Numbered from the stretch's first letter, positions 22,430-35,751 are shown. The stretch: DNA of 64,000 nt from Oopsacas minuta (GCA_024704765.1 JAKMXF010000332.1:797995-861994), one strand, 5' to 3'. Numbers and translations: made by a program. Notes: generated from the letters alone by a model not told the origin.

Positions 22430-23417
22430 AACCTAATGATACTCGATGGCTTGCACGTAAAATAGCCCTGTGTGCTGTGCGACGGAGTATCCCAGCATTG
22501 GTACCCACCTTTGAAGAGATTTATGATGAAAATGGGATGCAGAAACAGATGGAATTGCAACTCTCTTGACAAAATACAAACTGTAGCTCGTCTAAACGCT
22601 ATCAGATGTACTCTATACAGTAGCCAAGTTACAAGGATCTTACAGGGGAAAGCGATTGACCTTGGGAGTGTGCCTTTCATTAATGTTCAATAGTACAACT
22701 GAAAGACTAACAGATATTAAAGAAATAGCAAACGGCACCACCTGGATCAAGAACCATTCATTAGTTTTTACAGATGATACTCAGGTTGGTGGAAAACGCA
22801 TTGTGATCATGGAAGAGAAAAAATTCAATTTCTTCATACAGTGTATCGGCCATATATTCAAAGCGTGACTGACGATATCCAAAAAAGAAGGAAGTGCATT
22901 GACTTAGTCCCTTCTATGTCCGTTTTGATCCCTCGCCATCTCCTAAAACGAACTTCAACCATCGCCTAACTATGGTAGGGAAAAGATGAAGATCCTAATA
23001 AATTACTATAGTGTTACATAACATATCAACTTTGGTGATGATGATGGGTTAGGAAACTGAACCAAAATGGAAATTGTTTCGGCGGATAATTTGGAGACAA
23101 TTCCAGAATAGATCTTTGCAGGATGTACTATCGAAATTGATCAATAGCGGAGACTTTTCGATTGCATTTCCAAACTCATCAAATTTAGCTACAATAGTAG
23201 AGGCCTATAGGTTTTATTAGTAACAACAGCCACTGTTGAACGTACATTTAGGTGTATGAAAATAACAATAACAAGACTCCGCAACAGGATGGGCGAGGAC
23301 ACACTTGAACACACGATGCGGATAAGCATTGAAGGCCTTGATCTCCTAACGAATGATATATTGGAGGAATTTATTGATCATTATGAGGGGCAAAAGAACC
23401 GTAGAATAGTATTGTGA
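22430..23417 (+). pseudogene. hAT transposase relic (C17orf113/ZNF862-like family)
   Basis: Middle and C-terminal blocks of this hAT family follow in order. They are RCTLYSSQVTRILQGKAIDL with VPFINVQ-like ends, then KEIANGTTWIKNHSLVFT. FLHTVYRPYIQSVTDDIQKK comes next, then FPNSSNLATIVEAYRF. The C-terminal dimerisation domain follows (VTTATVERTFRCMK, TRLRNRMGEDTLEHTMRISI) and ends at TGA 23415-23417. The last 67 residues (23217-23417) are a single clean frame; before that, frames change several times. The N-terminal fingers and termini were not found. Confidence 0.72.
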
Positions 23418-24657
23418 GGTTCAAGCTTAAATTTTATGTATTGTTAATTAACACAGATTTTCCTAAAATTTTCATACTGTAATTAAGGCTGTTCTTATTA
23501 CATAGTATCTTAATTGCACAAATTATCTGCATGGGCTAAATACAACGAAAGAATAGTGGTGATATATAGCGTTGCCCATAATGACAACTTCCCCCAAAAG
23601 TAAGTCTTGGATTGAAGACTGTATAGGCAGGCGTTACATCGTGCGTTTCATACCAATGTAAGACAGCTACCAGAGCAAGACTTGCCAGTGCAAACGGAAG
23701 CAGGTTAAATGCAACTCGAGGTGTCCAAGACATTCAACCGTATGCGAGAACAGATAGTAATGCAAAAACAGGGTTTTTTCAAACCACCTCGATTAACTAG
23801 TCAACTATCTTTATAATCAACTGGTCAACTAATTCACTGAAAACTAATAGTATTTCTAGAAATGATTTTTATAGTATACTGTATATATATTTAGATATTA
23901 AGCGTATTAGACCATACTTATACTTTTTCAGGGCAATTGAAGGATAATATCCGCAGTATGAATCTAGATACATCATTCATTAATTTTAGCAGACCATAAA
24001 ACATATCTTTGAAAGTATATAAATTTGTTATTTAGTAAACCATAACATTAAATTTCCCATTTTGCATAAGAATAACCATAGCATTCTATACACTAAGGCA
24101 ATGGTACCCTATTAAAATCCTGGACCATAGATGGCAATTACCCTGGGATTTTTCGAAACGATATCTCGATGAGTTTACAATAATTCATGATTATATGAGT
24201 AAATATGATTATTGAATATATTCTTGGCATACTTACAATATATTTTGGAAGAATTTTACAAAGAATGTAAACTTCATTTTCTGAGATATTTGCATAAATA
24301 ATATATGACTGAAAACTATCAAAATTCATTGCCTACAAATGCTATGAAATGGGTTATTTCAACCGGATGTTCTAGAAATATATCCTCTAGCGTATTTACA
24401 TCAATATAAGCATCTGAATATACCACAATTAGTTATACCTTGTCATGTACACATTGCAGGATCAAAATTTAGTAACCACATTTTGATCACCCATAATTCG
24501 TAAAAAAAATTCTTCACAATATTTCAAAAATATTTCAAAATATTGTCACACTCCAAATTCACATCTTTACTCAATTCAATGTCTATTATCACATCATATC
24601 TGCTCTGTTCTACCTCTATTTTCACAGTTACCCGATTCTACATCTACAATCTTCAAC

Positions 24658-26100
24658 ATGGTCTGTCTTGTAGTTGGATATAAGTCAAACTACCACGATA
24701 AAGATGAATATATACCTGTCTTCTCCTTCCCTACTGACAATGAGACTCGAAGAAGTGGTTCCGAGCTATGCCTCGACCGAGAAAGGACTATGAGATGAAC
24801 AAACGATTGAACGCACGTTGTGAACTTGTAACAATACTATTAATTAACACCGCACTCAATAGTTATTGGATTATATTTTTCAAGGTCTGTATACATCATT
24901 TCCATAAAGAAGACATCGAAAGGACCATACAATTCTTTGATGGAATGAAGATGATGAAGACGGAAAGGAAGAAAGTTGCTCTTAGGAAGTTCGCAGTCCC
25001 TAACATCTTCCCCAACTGTCCTAGCTATCTGACTGACCCTACTGCTACCTGTCAAAGACTATCTCTGGATGACAAGGAGGAAAGGAGGATACAAAAACAT
25101 ACCAAAGAAGTCTTGCAGATTTCAAAGAAACTGAAGTTAAGTTTACTATTTCTACTCTTAATTGTATTAATTCAAAGTTGCATCTAGTTGAACTTCATTT
25201 CGACTGGGTTATTTTATGTCCCATTTCTGCCATCATGCATATTTTCTTCAGCCACCCCTTTGGTACAACACGTGAATTGTGCCATTAATAATATCACAAA
25301 TGCTATTGATACATTAAATACCGCTCATTCAATGTCTGAATTAGAACCTGAGATCGATTCTTTGATAATGGGTCTAAATTTTTTGCTCGATCAGTTGAAA
25401 TAATTAATCGGTGAGAACATGCTCGCAGGTATAGCATTCTAACTCAAGTCTTTTGTTTAAAAATCTACGGATTGTCACCAGGTTGTTATCGTCTTTTTTA
25501 GGGTTCTAACTGGATTATTTTCCACACGAGCGTAATTTGTTGAAAATCAAGAATAGTATTGGAATGGAGAGCGAGTATACTAAAATTCTATATGAGGTTG
25601 CTTCGACATTTAATGATATAGAGCATCATGTCATACTTCAAATAGGTGAAGTCCACATTCGTAGTGATGCCTCCTATAAGGGGGAAGGGTAATCTGATGG
25701 ATTGAGAATCCTGATGATCCACATATTATTGTATTTTCTATGTGGTTTCTAGTTTATCAACCAGGTTCTCCTCTATTGTCCGGTTAATACCTATAGACTC
25801 TTCTTCTGCAGAAACTTTATATCCTACTATTAAATCGACTATCTGTGATTTTGAAGATTGTTGTCTGTTTGTCGAAGCTGTGTGTACAGACAACAATCCA
25901 CTCAATGTTCGATTATTCAAATGTTTTCCGCTGATTCGACACTGCGACCAAAAGTACATTACCCATGCAATCCAGAAAGAAATTTGATTCTGTTTTTAGA
26001 TAAGGTTCATATCACTAAATCCATCAGAAATAATTGGTTAAATCTTTAAAATTTAGATAATATACATTCATTTTTCCGAAATTCGGTGATTGCCATCTAA
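24658..26100 (+). pseudogene. P-element-like transposase relic A (THAP domain plus core blocks)
   Basis: The reading starts at ATG 24658 with the THAP zinc finger. It begins MVCLVVGYKSNYHDKDEYIP, then VFSFPTDNETR and (after a 1-bp frameshift near 24755) KWFRAMPR. The finger closes with CIHHFHKEDI and FAVPNIFPNCPSYL. An intron-like gap (about 24810-24880, ending TTTTTCAAG) separates the halves. Core blocks follow near 25735-26050: VVSSLSTRFSSIVRLIP, CDFEDCCLFVEAVCTDNNPL, LFLDKVHITKSIRNNWLNL. P-family transposases bind DNA through the THAP finger and are GTP-dependent. Multiple stops kill this copy. Confidence 0.75.
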
Positions 26101-26119
26101 GTGCAAATCCAAATTGAAA

Positions 26120-26660
26120 TGTAAGTGCTTATTAGCAAGTCGGGTTTTGCACGAGAAAACTTGCTAATATGTAAATTTGCTAATAGAACAACTTACTTTA
26201 TTTGATAAATACTATTGGTATGTACACGTACATACGTGGTATGTCATAATAGAATACGTATAAGGATATTGTAGTACACTTACGAGAAAGATTTCTACTT
26301 AATTCAAAAGCAACTACAATTTCCTCTAAATCGAAGAATGTATATTAGCTTTCCTACTAAACTACAGAATAATTTCATTGTAGAACTTCTTGCTAATAAA
26401 CGAACTTAAGGTTCACTGATTAAATTATTAGCAAGTCTTGTTTTATGGGAAAACTTGCTTATAGGCGATCTTGTTTATAAGGGAACAAACTAATGCAATT
26501 TGGGCCATTGTGACCCCCAAAACTTACTAATAAGGGAACTTGTTTATACATAAATCCCTATACATTTACTTAGTGTACTGAAAAAACTCTCCTAATAAGC
26601 GAATCTTACTAATAAAGCAGTTGATAAAGGACGAACACTACTGTATATAAAAAATATAAA
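26120..26660. repeat. Dispersed TTGCTAATAA-type repeats ending in a pogo-like terminus
   Basis: The motif (A)CTTGCTAATA or its complement recurs about nine times, for example near 26128, 26159, 26389, 26430, 26525 and 26590. The interval closes with sequence whose complement begins CAGTAGTGTTCGTCCTTTAT and includes TTCGCTTATTAG. That is the look of a pogo/Tigger-type end with its inner repeats. The left terminus was not found, so the unit is truncated or misread. Confidence 0.4.
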
Positions 26661-26822
26661 TAAACAACTCAAAGTGATTAAATATTCTCAAATAACATAT
26701 AATCACATTCTTGAAAAACAAATATAATTAAATTCATTGTGTCATATTCCTATGTTCTCTTTGTCACACATCCTTCTGACGCTTTCTAAAACGTTATCTA
26801 TCTTGCTAGCTACCTCACGATA

Positions 26823-29190
26823 ATGCCCAACACGTGTTTTGCACCAGATTGTACCAGTAGCTACAACACGAAAGACAGAATATCTATCCACAGAAGCGTG
26901 AAGAACTGAGGCATGCTTGGCTACGAGCTCTACACTGAGGTGATATAGACGAACTGAAAGTTGTGTACCCGTGCTCCAAACATTTTAAAGAGGTTGAAGT
27001 CGAGACCAGACACAGAGTGCCATTGGAAACAGAACTTACTAAGAGATACCGCGCAGCCGTCCAAAGCTGGAAGATGGAGCTGTACCAATTATACTACCAG
27101 GATGTCCTTTTTACTATCCAACTTACTCCTCTGCCAAACGCAGCCGTCTCTCTCCAGAGGGCAACGATGACGAACTTCTAAATAAAGCTGTTTCAGTCAG
27201 CCTAGAGTCAGGAATAGAAGAGAAAGAGAAGTTGAAGATTTATAGTTTCCAAGATTTACTAGTTAAGTTACCTTTTCTTTAAGTTGATAATATATGGTTT
27301 ATATGGTATCCGAACGAATATACATTAGTTTTTATTCGTCCTCGTTTCGATAATTGCAACATTGAAGTGAATGCGTACATATCACTAGAATTAGACTTGT
27401 CCATCAACTAGTATCATAATGGAGAAAGTTTCCCAACTCTATGTTGTGATATTCGACATATTGAAACGGTTTTAGCGATATTTGGGTTTATCAACAGCGT
27501 GAACAACATAGGAGGTATTCCCAATAATTCTGATAACGAATCTCATATTGCAACTGCTAAAAGCCATATCCAATAGGTCATTGATAATATGTAGGATTCT
27601 GAAACTAGTGATGACTTAATTCCTTCCCCAGGTTTCTAGGGTCCAGTTTGTTCTTTGCCAGCTCCAGAACAGTCTTATCCAAAAATAAACGAAGATATAA
27701 CGTACTGATACAGAATTTGTCCCTCATAACATATATCATCTCCCAACAAGCCTATCATCATCTTCAGAGTACAATACATTACAAAAGATATATTCATCTA
27801 TGGGTCTTGAAAAGGAATCCTTCACGCATCTTAAGCAATCTATACTAGCGTTTTCTTCAGATCAAAGGCAGGTCATTATACAAATAGTTAAAATTCACGT
27901 GGAATCAGATATTTCTTATGAAGGAAGATTGTTTGCTTTTCATCTAGATTCAGATGATACTACCAAGACTGTCTTCACTATAATGGTATCTACTCTTTTA
28001 AGAAGTGATCGTGTATCTTCCGTCAACTTAAATGTACTTCTGTATGTGCTGAGAAGTGATTCGACGCTATAGTATCTTGTATTAGTGATGTAGAAGATTG
28101 TGGTTATTCGTCAAAATTATCTGCACAGACAATTATCCTCTCAATGTGAAACATTTCAAATTGTTCTCTCCTAATCACAAACTGGAGACCCGAGTACCAA
28201 ATCCTCGTGATATATAGAAAAGTTTTTCTTCCGTTTGACTTTATCCCAAAAACTATTCGCAAATACTGATTAAACCAACAATGTGACAGTAAGCTCATTT
28301 CCTATCCTGATTTGAATAGTATATACATCGACTAGTGAGCGTAAATGTGTTAGGTTTCTTTTCGTGACATACGTATGCTAAATAATTCTTAGAGAGAGCT
28401 TAGCGAACTCCACATTTGACTTCTAAATCATGTTATCCTTCCAATCTTGAACGTCAAAATGTGAAATTAGTTCTGGAGGTTGTTCATGATCCACCATTGC
28501 TGCCTTAACCATCCAGAAAGAGAAACGTCCTCCTGCACTTAAGTTCAACACTTCTGATTTCGTTGGAATTCTACTATCTCTATGGAAGATTATCAATGAT
28601 AAAACTCCCTTCAAATATACTCGCTTAAATGACCCATTGTCTAAACCAGTAACATAGAATGATGACTGCTTAATCTTCCTGACTCCGATTGTCTAATGGG
28701 TTTTGGCTTGCCAGTCACTCCCTGAAAAAGGTGGCAAAATAAGCAAGCAAACATTCACCAGATTCAAACATGCTTGTCTCGTGTTACAACAGATTGCAAA
28801 TTCTCTAACCAAGAAGGGGGCTTTTCATATCGATTAACATCTTTTGTAGACACCAATCCATGGGAACACCATTTTTGGACTATAAATTATGATGACCTGA
28901 ACAAATTATTATATATCATACCTTCAGATACTAGAATCAGAGCGCAGCCTCAAAGTATCCAATATTGTGAGCCTATTTATCAGTCAGACTGTTTCTAGTA
29001 CCTCTTTACAATATTTCATTGGATCTTTCTCATCATTAGAGAATCCAGATTCTAGCAATTAAGTGAAACAAGATCCTTTCTTCAAAATCATTATTGATTT
29101 ATCCATGAATATCGTAATAGATGCCAAGGATTGTCAATTATGGAGAGAACAATGTTCATCCTGTGGTACAAGTGGTATGTTTACCCTTTA
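26823..29190 (+). pseudogene. P-element-like transposase relic B (THAP domain plus core)
   Basis: ATG 26823 opens a THAP-type finger (MPNTCFAPDCTSSYNTKDRI), followed in another frame by VVYPCSKHFKEVEVETRHRV. A long degraded core follows: FSSDQRQVIIQ near 27850, YEGRLFAFHLDSDDTTKTVF with TIMVSTLLRSDRV at 27920-28020, and CTDNYPL-like remains near 28125. ALKFNTSDFVGILLSLWKI lies near 28540 and NPWEHHFWTINYDDLNKLL at about 28855-28910. A last Cys-containing patch (CSSCGTSG) lies near 29160. Many frame breaks make it dead. It lies in the same orientation 0.7 kb after relic A and is clearly a different copy, since it has its own THAP domain. Confidence 0.7.
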
Positions 29191-29476
29191 GAAGCTTTTA
29201 GTCGTAGCTGGGAATTGTTTTTTAGCAAATAAAGTTAAAAGTTGCAATCAATGGGGATTTCCAAAGGTACCAAAAAGCGAAAGTTGAAACTTAATCAATT
29301 TACTAGTTAGAATATATAGTCTTATTTGCATTTTTTGGTTAAATGAGTACAAGAAATAATTATCGGCTTGAGAAGAGTTTCGCATTCTGGTGTTCAATAA
29401 TGTCGGCTTCTCGCAAACTGGTGTTCAGCGGTCTATGATTACCTTTGATGAAGCGAAATTCTTGCATCTATTAGAA

Positions 29477-29596
29477 ATGTTTCCCAAAGTTGGACCCCAG
29501 GTAGTGATAGGGGCTCCATGGGAAGTATTATGGTTAATGGGAGGGTCCACAGAATTTCGATAAAGGGTCCATAGCCAAAAAGGTTGGGAAACACTG
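29477..29596. mobile_element. hAT-type MITE, 120 bp
   Basis: The left end reads ATGTTTCCCAAAGTTGGACC. The complement of the right end reads CAGTGTTTCCCAACCTTTTT. These are imperfect inverted repeats with the TGTTTCCCAA core seen in many hAT termini. The flanks TATTAGAA (29469-29476) and TACTAGAA (29597-29604) match at 7 of 8 positions, the length of a hAT target duplication. Confidence 0.75.
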
Positions 29597-29604
29597 TACT
29601 AGAA

Positions 29605-32540
29605 TGTACTGATATTGACCTTAACTTGTAGTATTCTAGTTGCCCACTATATAGTTTTCTTTGTAATTATTTTCCTCATAATATCACTACCTGTATTATA
29701 GTATGTTTGTATGATAAAGTGTATGAACTATACAAACTTAAGTACAAGGGAAATAATTGAAACAATATATTTTAGAATGCTTACAAATCACAAAGGCACT
29801 AAATTATCTCATAACAGCTTACGCCTGCAATTATTCGCGACGATCGGGTGACCCATCCCTGGTCCAAAATCCACATGTTGCTGTTGGGTATTATGTAGAG
29901 TAGGCTATGAATCAACTAATTAGGAAAATATCTTACACATGAAGGAGATACCGCTTCCTAAGACCCAAATAAAAAACATAACTGATAAGAATTTTATCGC
30001 GTTTTCTGAGCGTCTTACTGAATTTTCTAATAAATTATACAAATCAATCGTACGCCGCAAATGATCGTCGAATATTTTCAAATCAATATTCAATATGTAT
30101 ATATACTATTATTAAACATTACCATAGAAACCGAACAGTGAGCACCTAGGTAGAAATAGGGTAGTTTTAACACGTATCACAAAAATTATTTGGATTCCCA
30201 ATATAATGAAGTATAGGAATCCAAATTTGTGAAATCAAGGTAGGAAGGTATATGAATTATTCGCCCTAAATGGAATGCAAATGTATCCGGGTCAAATTAG
30301 CACTATTCATTTCAAAAACCTCAATACTTACATTAGGGATTTCTTAAGATTCATGACTAATTACTGAAACTGTCACTTAGTATGGCATTGTACATAGATA
30401 CGATGAAAGTATCAATAAAACAAACTCTCTGAGAAGTCATATATTTATGAAATTTCTAAGAAAATTTTAAGGAATTTTAGTACGGTTCGGGCCTAAACAT
30501 TGGACAAATTAACTCAGAAACATATAGTGTCTCCTCCATGGATCTTAGTTGTTAAAATTATAACCATCAAAATACTAGAATTTAAGCAAATTTCCAGGGG
30601 CGCGTGAGTGCGGGACTGGAGGCGCCTAACAATTCATGCCTACTGCAGTTGTCATTTTTCAATGATTCCATATATATTAAAAAAATAAATTAGATTTGGA
30701 AGAAATGGGCTAAATATTAATCATGTTGGATAGCGCAATAGTTTAGAATGTATCTAAATTACTTCTGTAAATTCAGTATACCTTAGTAAGGTTAGCCAGG
30801 GATTCAAAATTTAACTATAATATCCTCAGAAGTATTAAGATGCAGACAAGCACAAACAATACGGTATTTCATCATAGATCATTATATTTTACCGAGTTTC
30901 GATCACAAACTAAATAACAAAAAATATTCGTATCTAACAATGTCATAACATTTTGCAAAAGTTCGCATGCAATACTTGAATGGAAACTTCTCCAAATGTC
31001 CTATAAATAGGATTATTCGAAATATTTATCCTAACTTCAATATATCTTATTAGCTCATGGATGACCAATATTAATATATATTACACAGGTCGACTAAATT
31101 TAGCTCTCATCAAGAATGAAAAATACCTTCTCCGAACAAATTTTATATGCTGATTCCGATTCTAAAGTCCAAATTGCTGTATCACGTGACAAACTCACAC
31201 TATTGGATCTTTGATATGTATTTTTAAATTTGGGATAAATGTTGATATTTGAAATATTTGAGAACGATAGTGTATTTATGCGTAAAGATCTCTGCAGATC
31301 CGAAACTGCAAATTATGTTAAGGAAATCAAGAAATAGGCATAATAATGGAACAAAGAACAAACCAAATATTTACTATTGAGTTGAATTAACATTTTCAGC
31401 CACAAAGAGCACTTTTTAGATCTAATTGAGACACAAACGCACTAAAGAAAGAGAATTCATGCAAGTTGTTGATAATGAGATTGATATACAAAAACGCTTT
31501 GTCCAAATTTCAGCAAATTGCATTTTACATGATGACTAACGTAAAATTGTGACGTACTGTAGTAAATTGAGCTTCATATTCCAATTTATCAAATTTGATA
31601 CAAAACATTTGTAAAATAGCAGATGAATATACATTGTTGACTTTCAAACCAACATCATCATATCAGTTAAATTGCTTTAAAATCATGCCAAATTCATGAA
31701 ATCCGATTCAAATTTCATTTTTATACTTCCAATCAATTTTTTACCACCAGTTTACTATAGATAGATAATATAATCCCATTTAAATAAATTGAAAATTCAC
31801 TACTATTTCGGCAAAACTGCAGCTGGTCACATCGACGCTCAGGTATTTTTTTAGCGGGATATGCTGGATATGACAAAATCTGACCTCACTCTCGCCCTTC
31901 CTCAGGAGTGAAATGACCTTTTTGGTTCAAATTTATGAACCGTGGTTTGAGGGTGTTAATACAGTGCTACAATTACCCGCTCCTATTATGAATAATTTGA
32001 AAGTATAACAATTGGATTACACACTTACTGTGAATATTTGTTATTAATTAGGTCAAATAAGTAAACAAATTCTAAATAGTTTCAGAAACTAGGTTTTAAC
32101 GGTCAGACTGAGGTAATTGAATTTAAACCCTTTATAACTTAGTGGAACCTATCACAATATGTATAATTGTTGCAAATGGTAGATAGTGGCGCAATGTATC
32201 ATGAGTTGAAAATACTCAGCAATCAGCATGATCATTGAGGATCAAAATAGGAAGCTTGTACACTAAGGTTTCCAAATACGTAGAATGCAAATTAGACATG
32301 GGGTATACTCCAAATCTCACAGATTTGCTGTATTTACCACTCAAGAATATACGAGATTGGTAGTATTTGTACGCAATTTAAGCAACGGCTGAGTAATTTG
32401 GTTCAGGCAGGGGATATAGAGAATTAATTAGGATCAGTAAAAAACACATAATTGAGCTGACGAAAAATACATTAGATTGATCTTGCTTGAATAGAAATAT
32501 GCAAATGAGGGGCCAAAAAGGGTAGCAATCAGAAAACATA
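29605..32540. other. Interval downstream of the CPSF3 exon with no recognised exon
   Basis: This would be intron 1 of the CPSF3-like gene on the minus strand. By eye I could not find the expected next exon. No other gene or clear transposon was seen. Confidence 0.4.
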
Positions 32541-32551
32541 TTAATCAATAC

Positions 32552-32837
32552 CTTTAAAAGTAGTTTTCTCCAAAAACCAAGGCAGCGCACCACAGTGATC
32601 CAAATGGAAATGACTTATCAACAGTATGTCGATATCTTCAGCATCAGTATCTTCAGTATATGGGAGAGATTCGATTCCAGATAATCCGGGGTGAATTCCA
32701 CAATCTAACATTATTTTCTTTCCTTTGAAATGTAGTAAAATACAGGATCGACCAACTTCTTGACCGGCTCCAAGGGGAGTTATAGTAAGAATATCATTCT
32801 CTTCATTAGTATCAATATCAAATTTATTTGTATTCAT
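32552..32837 (-). CDS. CPSF3: CPSF73 (CPSF3), first coding exon
   Basis: From ATG at 32837 the product contains [55 protein letters not shown] and ends at KTTFKG. This is the N-terminus of the endonuclease subunit of the cleavage and polyadenylation complex, which cuts pre-mRNA 3' ends in the nucleus. The metallo-beta-lactamase zinc motif HFHLDH is intact. The exon ends at 32552 with a GTATTG donor. The exon is phase 1, splitting the Gly codon after Phe-Lys. Beta-CASP and C-terminal domains are not seen in the remaining 32 kb of the strand, so either intron 1 is very long, the later exons are short and missed, or this is an orphan 5' fragment. The 5' flank (32840-33770) should hold the promoter, but I see no distinct motif. 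Confidence 0.9.
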
Positions 32838-33788
32838 AGCTGAAAAAATGGATGTATGGAAAGTATAGAATAAGCGCTCACTCGTCAGGTATCAATCTCT
32901 GAAAAAAATATACCTTGGTCAACTTTAGATGGCCAGGGTGACAATAAAGTTCTAAGAGCAAAGGAAGTTCAAAAGTAATGATAGAGGTCAATCATAATCT
33001 TGACCTTTAGAATGGACTCTTATAAATTTAGTCCCAGGAAATTAGACTGGATTGATGACACCATCTCATTGATTCATATTATAAACTTATTACTTTGTAT
33101 ATACAAGCCAAATATCTATCACATTTAGTTACTGAATGTAAGCGGTATCTACCATTTCAGAGAAGAGGACATTGTGAAGAATATCAACAATTTCGATGGA
33201 GTGGAAAGGAAAGCCCCGAGAGAAGATGGCCCTATTGGAGAAAGCGGTTCCAACCATATTTCCCGAATGCCCAAGTCACATGACAGACAAAGCATGGAGC
33301 CAGAGACTAGAACAAAAGGAAGAAGAGATGCTACAGAACGAACTTATGATCACCAGAGTTGATTAGAGAAATACGCTTGTTAAATTCTTAGTTCATAACT
33401 TTCAGTACTTGTTAAATAAATTAGATTTACTTGATGTATACAATGGTTGGACTATCAAAGATAATAAATATAAATCATTATTTTATGTAAAATAGTCATA
33501 TCAGGTCAGACATCGTACATTAAAAGGACACTAAAAATTGACGAGAATTAAATACTCATGCGTTAGATATGGGAAAACACTTAATCCGGGTATCAGTATC
33601 CAAGATTGATGACATACGTGAAATTGAGACCATTATAGATGAAATAGAACTTTATAAATTACAACTGCAAATTCCCAAAGCTAGCACTTTAGTACAAACT
33701 TATGTAGGAATCGCGATAAAATGAAATAAACTGCACAAATTCCTCTATTAACAAACATGTTCGATATATTTAGTGAGTTATTTAAAAG

Positions 33789-33807
33789 TGAGTAGCGCAT
33801 GCGCTAC
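33789..33807. repeat. KDZ left terminal repeat core, 16-bp palindrome
   Basis: GTAGCGCATGCGCTAC is a perfect palindrome within the left terminal repeat. The right end carries two variant copies, 26-27 bp apart (about 39073-39088 and 39099-39115). It stands out as GC-rich in AT-rich surroundings and is a likely transposase-binding site (inference). Confidence 0.75.
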
Positions 33808-34028
33808 ATTAATATATAATTGGAATTTTGGAAAAAAGTAGGCTCTCAAAATACATCCTATTATAGTGTAATTAAATCCGCAGGAACTGATATTAATTTT
33901 TGAGTTTTGTTACTTATTTCTACTTCCTTTATTAGCAAAATCCCTAAATATGTTTCTCAATTAACTTTATACTTTACTCAATCAGTGTTTCCTCTTGATT
34001 TCCCATTCTGTACCCTTGAGTAGCCAAA

Positions 34029-34812
34029 ATGCCAAAGATCCCCAAATTGACAAAGAATAATGCTATAATGGTACTGACAGACATATTATCTGAGTTTCGT
34101 TCAGTAACAGGTGAATATACCGGAGCTGTATTTTCATGGCATGGAAAGCTTGGCTCTTTGGGTCCAGAAAAATTTCAAAGCTATATCACTGGGAATAGCG
34201 CTGAAATATCAAGAACTCTACTGACTAACCAAATATCTACAATTACGTCGGCGTCATCAAAGCCTGTCCGTGATCACGAAATCCTCAAGCTATTAGATGG
34301 AGATATATCTAGCTATAATGTACAGGGACTGCGAAGACTTGTTTCTGCGATTATAAAAGTGTCAACTGGTAAGTCAACGGTGTGAATTTATATAATTATA
34401 TGGGTCACTGATTATATATCTCTGTATTTTAGGGAAAGGTATGTTTTTTTGGAATGATCCTTCTCTCAAACCACCTTTTTGGCCCGAAAGAGTCCCTTTC
34501 GAAAACAGAAAAAGCGCATGTAAGATTCATCTGCGTATGATAATAGAATCATATAAGGATTACTCTATGAAAGCGCGAGTTTCAGTTCGCCCTCAATCTC
34601 AGAAGTCTCCAAGCTCTTCTCAAGCATCGCGACATGATATCTACCGTGACCGATCTAGATCTCCTCTTGATTTCGCTAGAGATGTAATACACCAAGAATC
34701 TGATGTAGATACTAGTGATGATTCCTTCGATGAGCTTTTTCAGCAACCCGTTATCGCTTCGAACAAACCTATTTCAGATCCTCAAACACCTACCCAACTT
34801 CCAGTCTGGTGA
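34029..34812 (+). CDS. KDZ-element accessory protein, two exons (unrecognised)
   Basis: Exon 1 (34029-34368) begins MPKIPKLTKNNAIMVLTDIL and ends at a GTAAGT donor. Exon 2 (34433-34812) follows a TTTTAG acceptor in frame and reads GKGMFFWNDPSLKPPFWPER, then VPFENRKS. The pattern of a small polar N-terminus, W-H-G-K-L in the middle, and a P-x-x-W-P-x-x-V-P-F block looks like a DNA-binding module found beside transposases. I do not recognise a named domain. The tail is Ser/Gln-rich and acidic. The stop TGA at 34810 falls where the Ulp1 frame begins (34809, +2 frame). The two may have been one gene now split by a frameshift, or this may be the 5' part of a spliced transcript whose junction I cannot place. 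Confidence 0.6.
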
Positions 34813-35744
34813 CATTACTCGGAGTTAAGCCATTGGATCCTATCCAAATAATCACTCTTCCCATTAGTTTAAATGAGAAAAACTTGTCAATTTCTGAATT
34901 GTCAAGTCGTAATACTTTCCTAACAGGCACCACCATTAATGCATTCTGTGTAAGTTTATTATACATTGAAATTCAATCCGTTTTGTTAGCAAATATTCTC
35001 ATACCATATATGTATTTGTAGACATTACTGAAGAAGAATTTCCCCCATTTACAGGGACTTCAGGATACTATTCTCTTCGAAGTGAGTTTCTCGGTTCAAA
35101 TTTTTGAATTTTAAATCAATATTTGATATTCAATTAATTCTTAGAATCGTCAATTCGTCAAAGCTCCTCGTCCTAGTATGCAGCTGCATCACGATGGCGC
35201 ACTTCACTGGGTTTGCTCCAGTATTGATGTTGAAGGGCATGTAACTTTATATGATTCGCTATCTACTGGGAGAATATCTGATGAATTAGCTGTGCAATTG
35301 GCCTTTCTATATGAGAATGATGCTGATCATGAGCTGAAAGTCGCCCTTGCTCCTATTCAGCAGCAAAGAGGTGGGGCGGATTGTGGTTTATTTGCAGCGG
35401 CAGTCTGTTTGACAATAGCAACGGGAGGCGACCCAACCCAAGTATACTGGAAACAGTCAAGAATGAGATCTTACCTAACTGATTGTTTCAACAGCGAAAT
35501 TTTGATACCCTTTCCTAAGATAGAAAGCATAGTATTACGATCTCGCCTGACTACAAATCTAGGGACATATTTAAAGATAAAGTTATGGTGTTTATGTCAT
35601 CTACCCAGTTGCGCGTCAAAAAATATGATTGAATGTCCCAAATGTCTTAAATGGTTCCACAAACCATGTGTAGGACTTGAAGATATTGACAAAGACATCG
35701 ATAACTTTTATTGTCACAATTGTCGTGAGTCTCCTAACATATAA
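34809..35744 (+). CDS. Ulp1-type SUMO protease with C-terminal PHD finger, KDZ element
   Basis: Exons 34809-34949, 35022-35081 and 35145-35744 join in phase with GTAAGT and GTGAGT donors and TAG acceptors, giving about 266 residues. Exon 1 ends NTFLTGTTINAFC, exon 2 reads TLLKKNFPHLQGLQDTILFE, and exon 3 starts NRQFVKAPRPSMQLHHDGAL. The C48 triad is visible: His in ALHWVCSS, Asp in TLYDSL, Cys in GGADCGLFAA, with the Gln of PIQQQRGG before it. A zinc-binding PHD-like finger follows: WCLCHLPSC, IECPKCLKWFHKPC, YCHNC. In KDZ and related elements such proteases may remove SUMO or process element proteins. No internal stop occurs in the catalytic part, but the 5' end is unresolved because the frame has no ATG before exon 1. 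Confidence 0.8.
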
Positions 35745-35751
35745 ACTATTT

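Noticed and set aside
22336-22680. 114-residue minus-strand frame
   Set aside because: It lies opposite the hAT relic, whose conserved blocks read on the plus strand.
23536-23733. Hydrophobic 65-residue minus-strand frame (possible membrane peptide)
   Set aside because: Too short and without context; AT-rich DNA gives such frames by chance.
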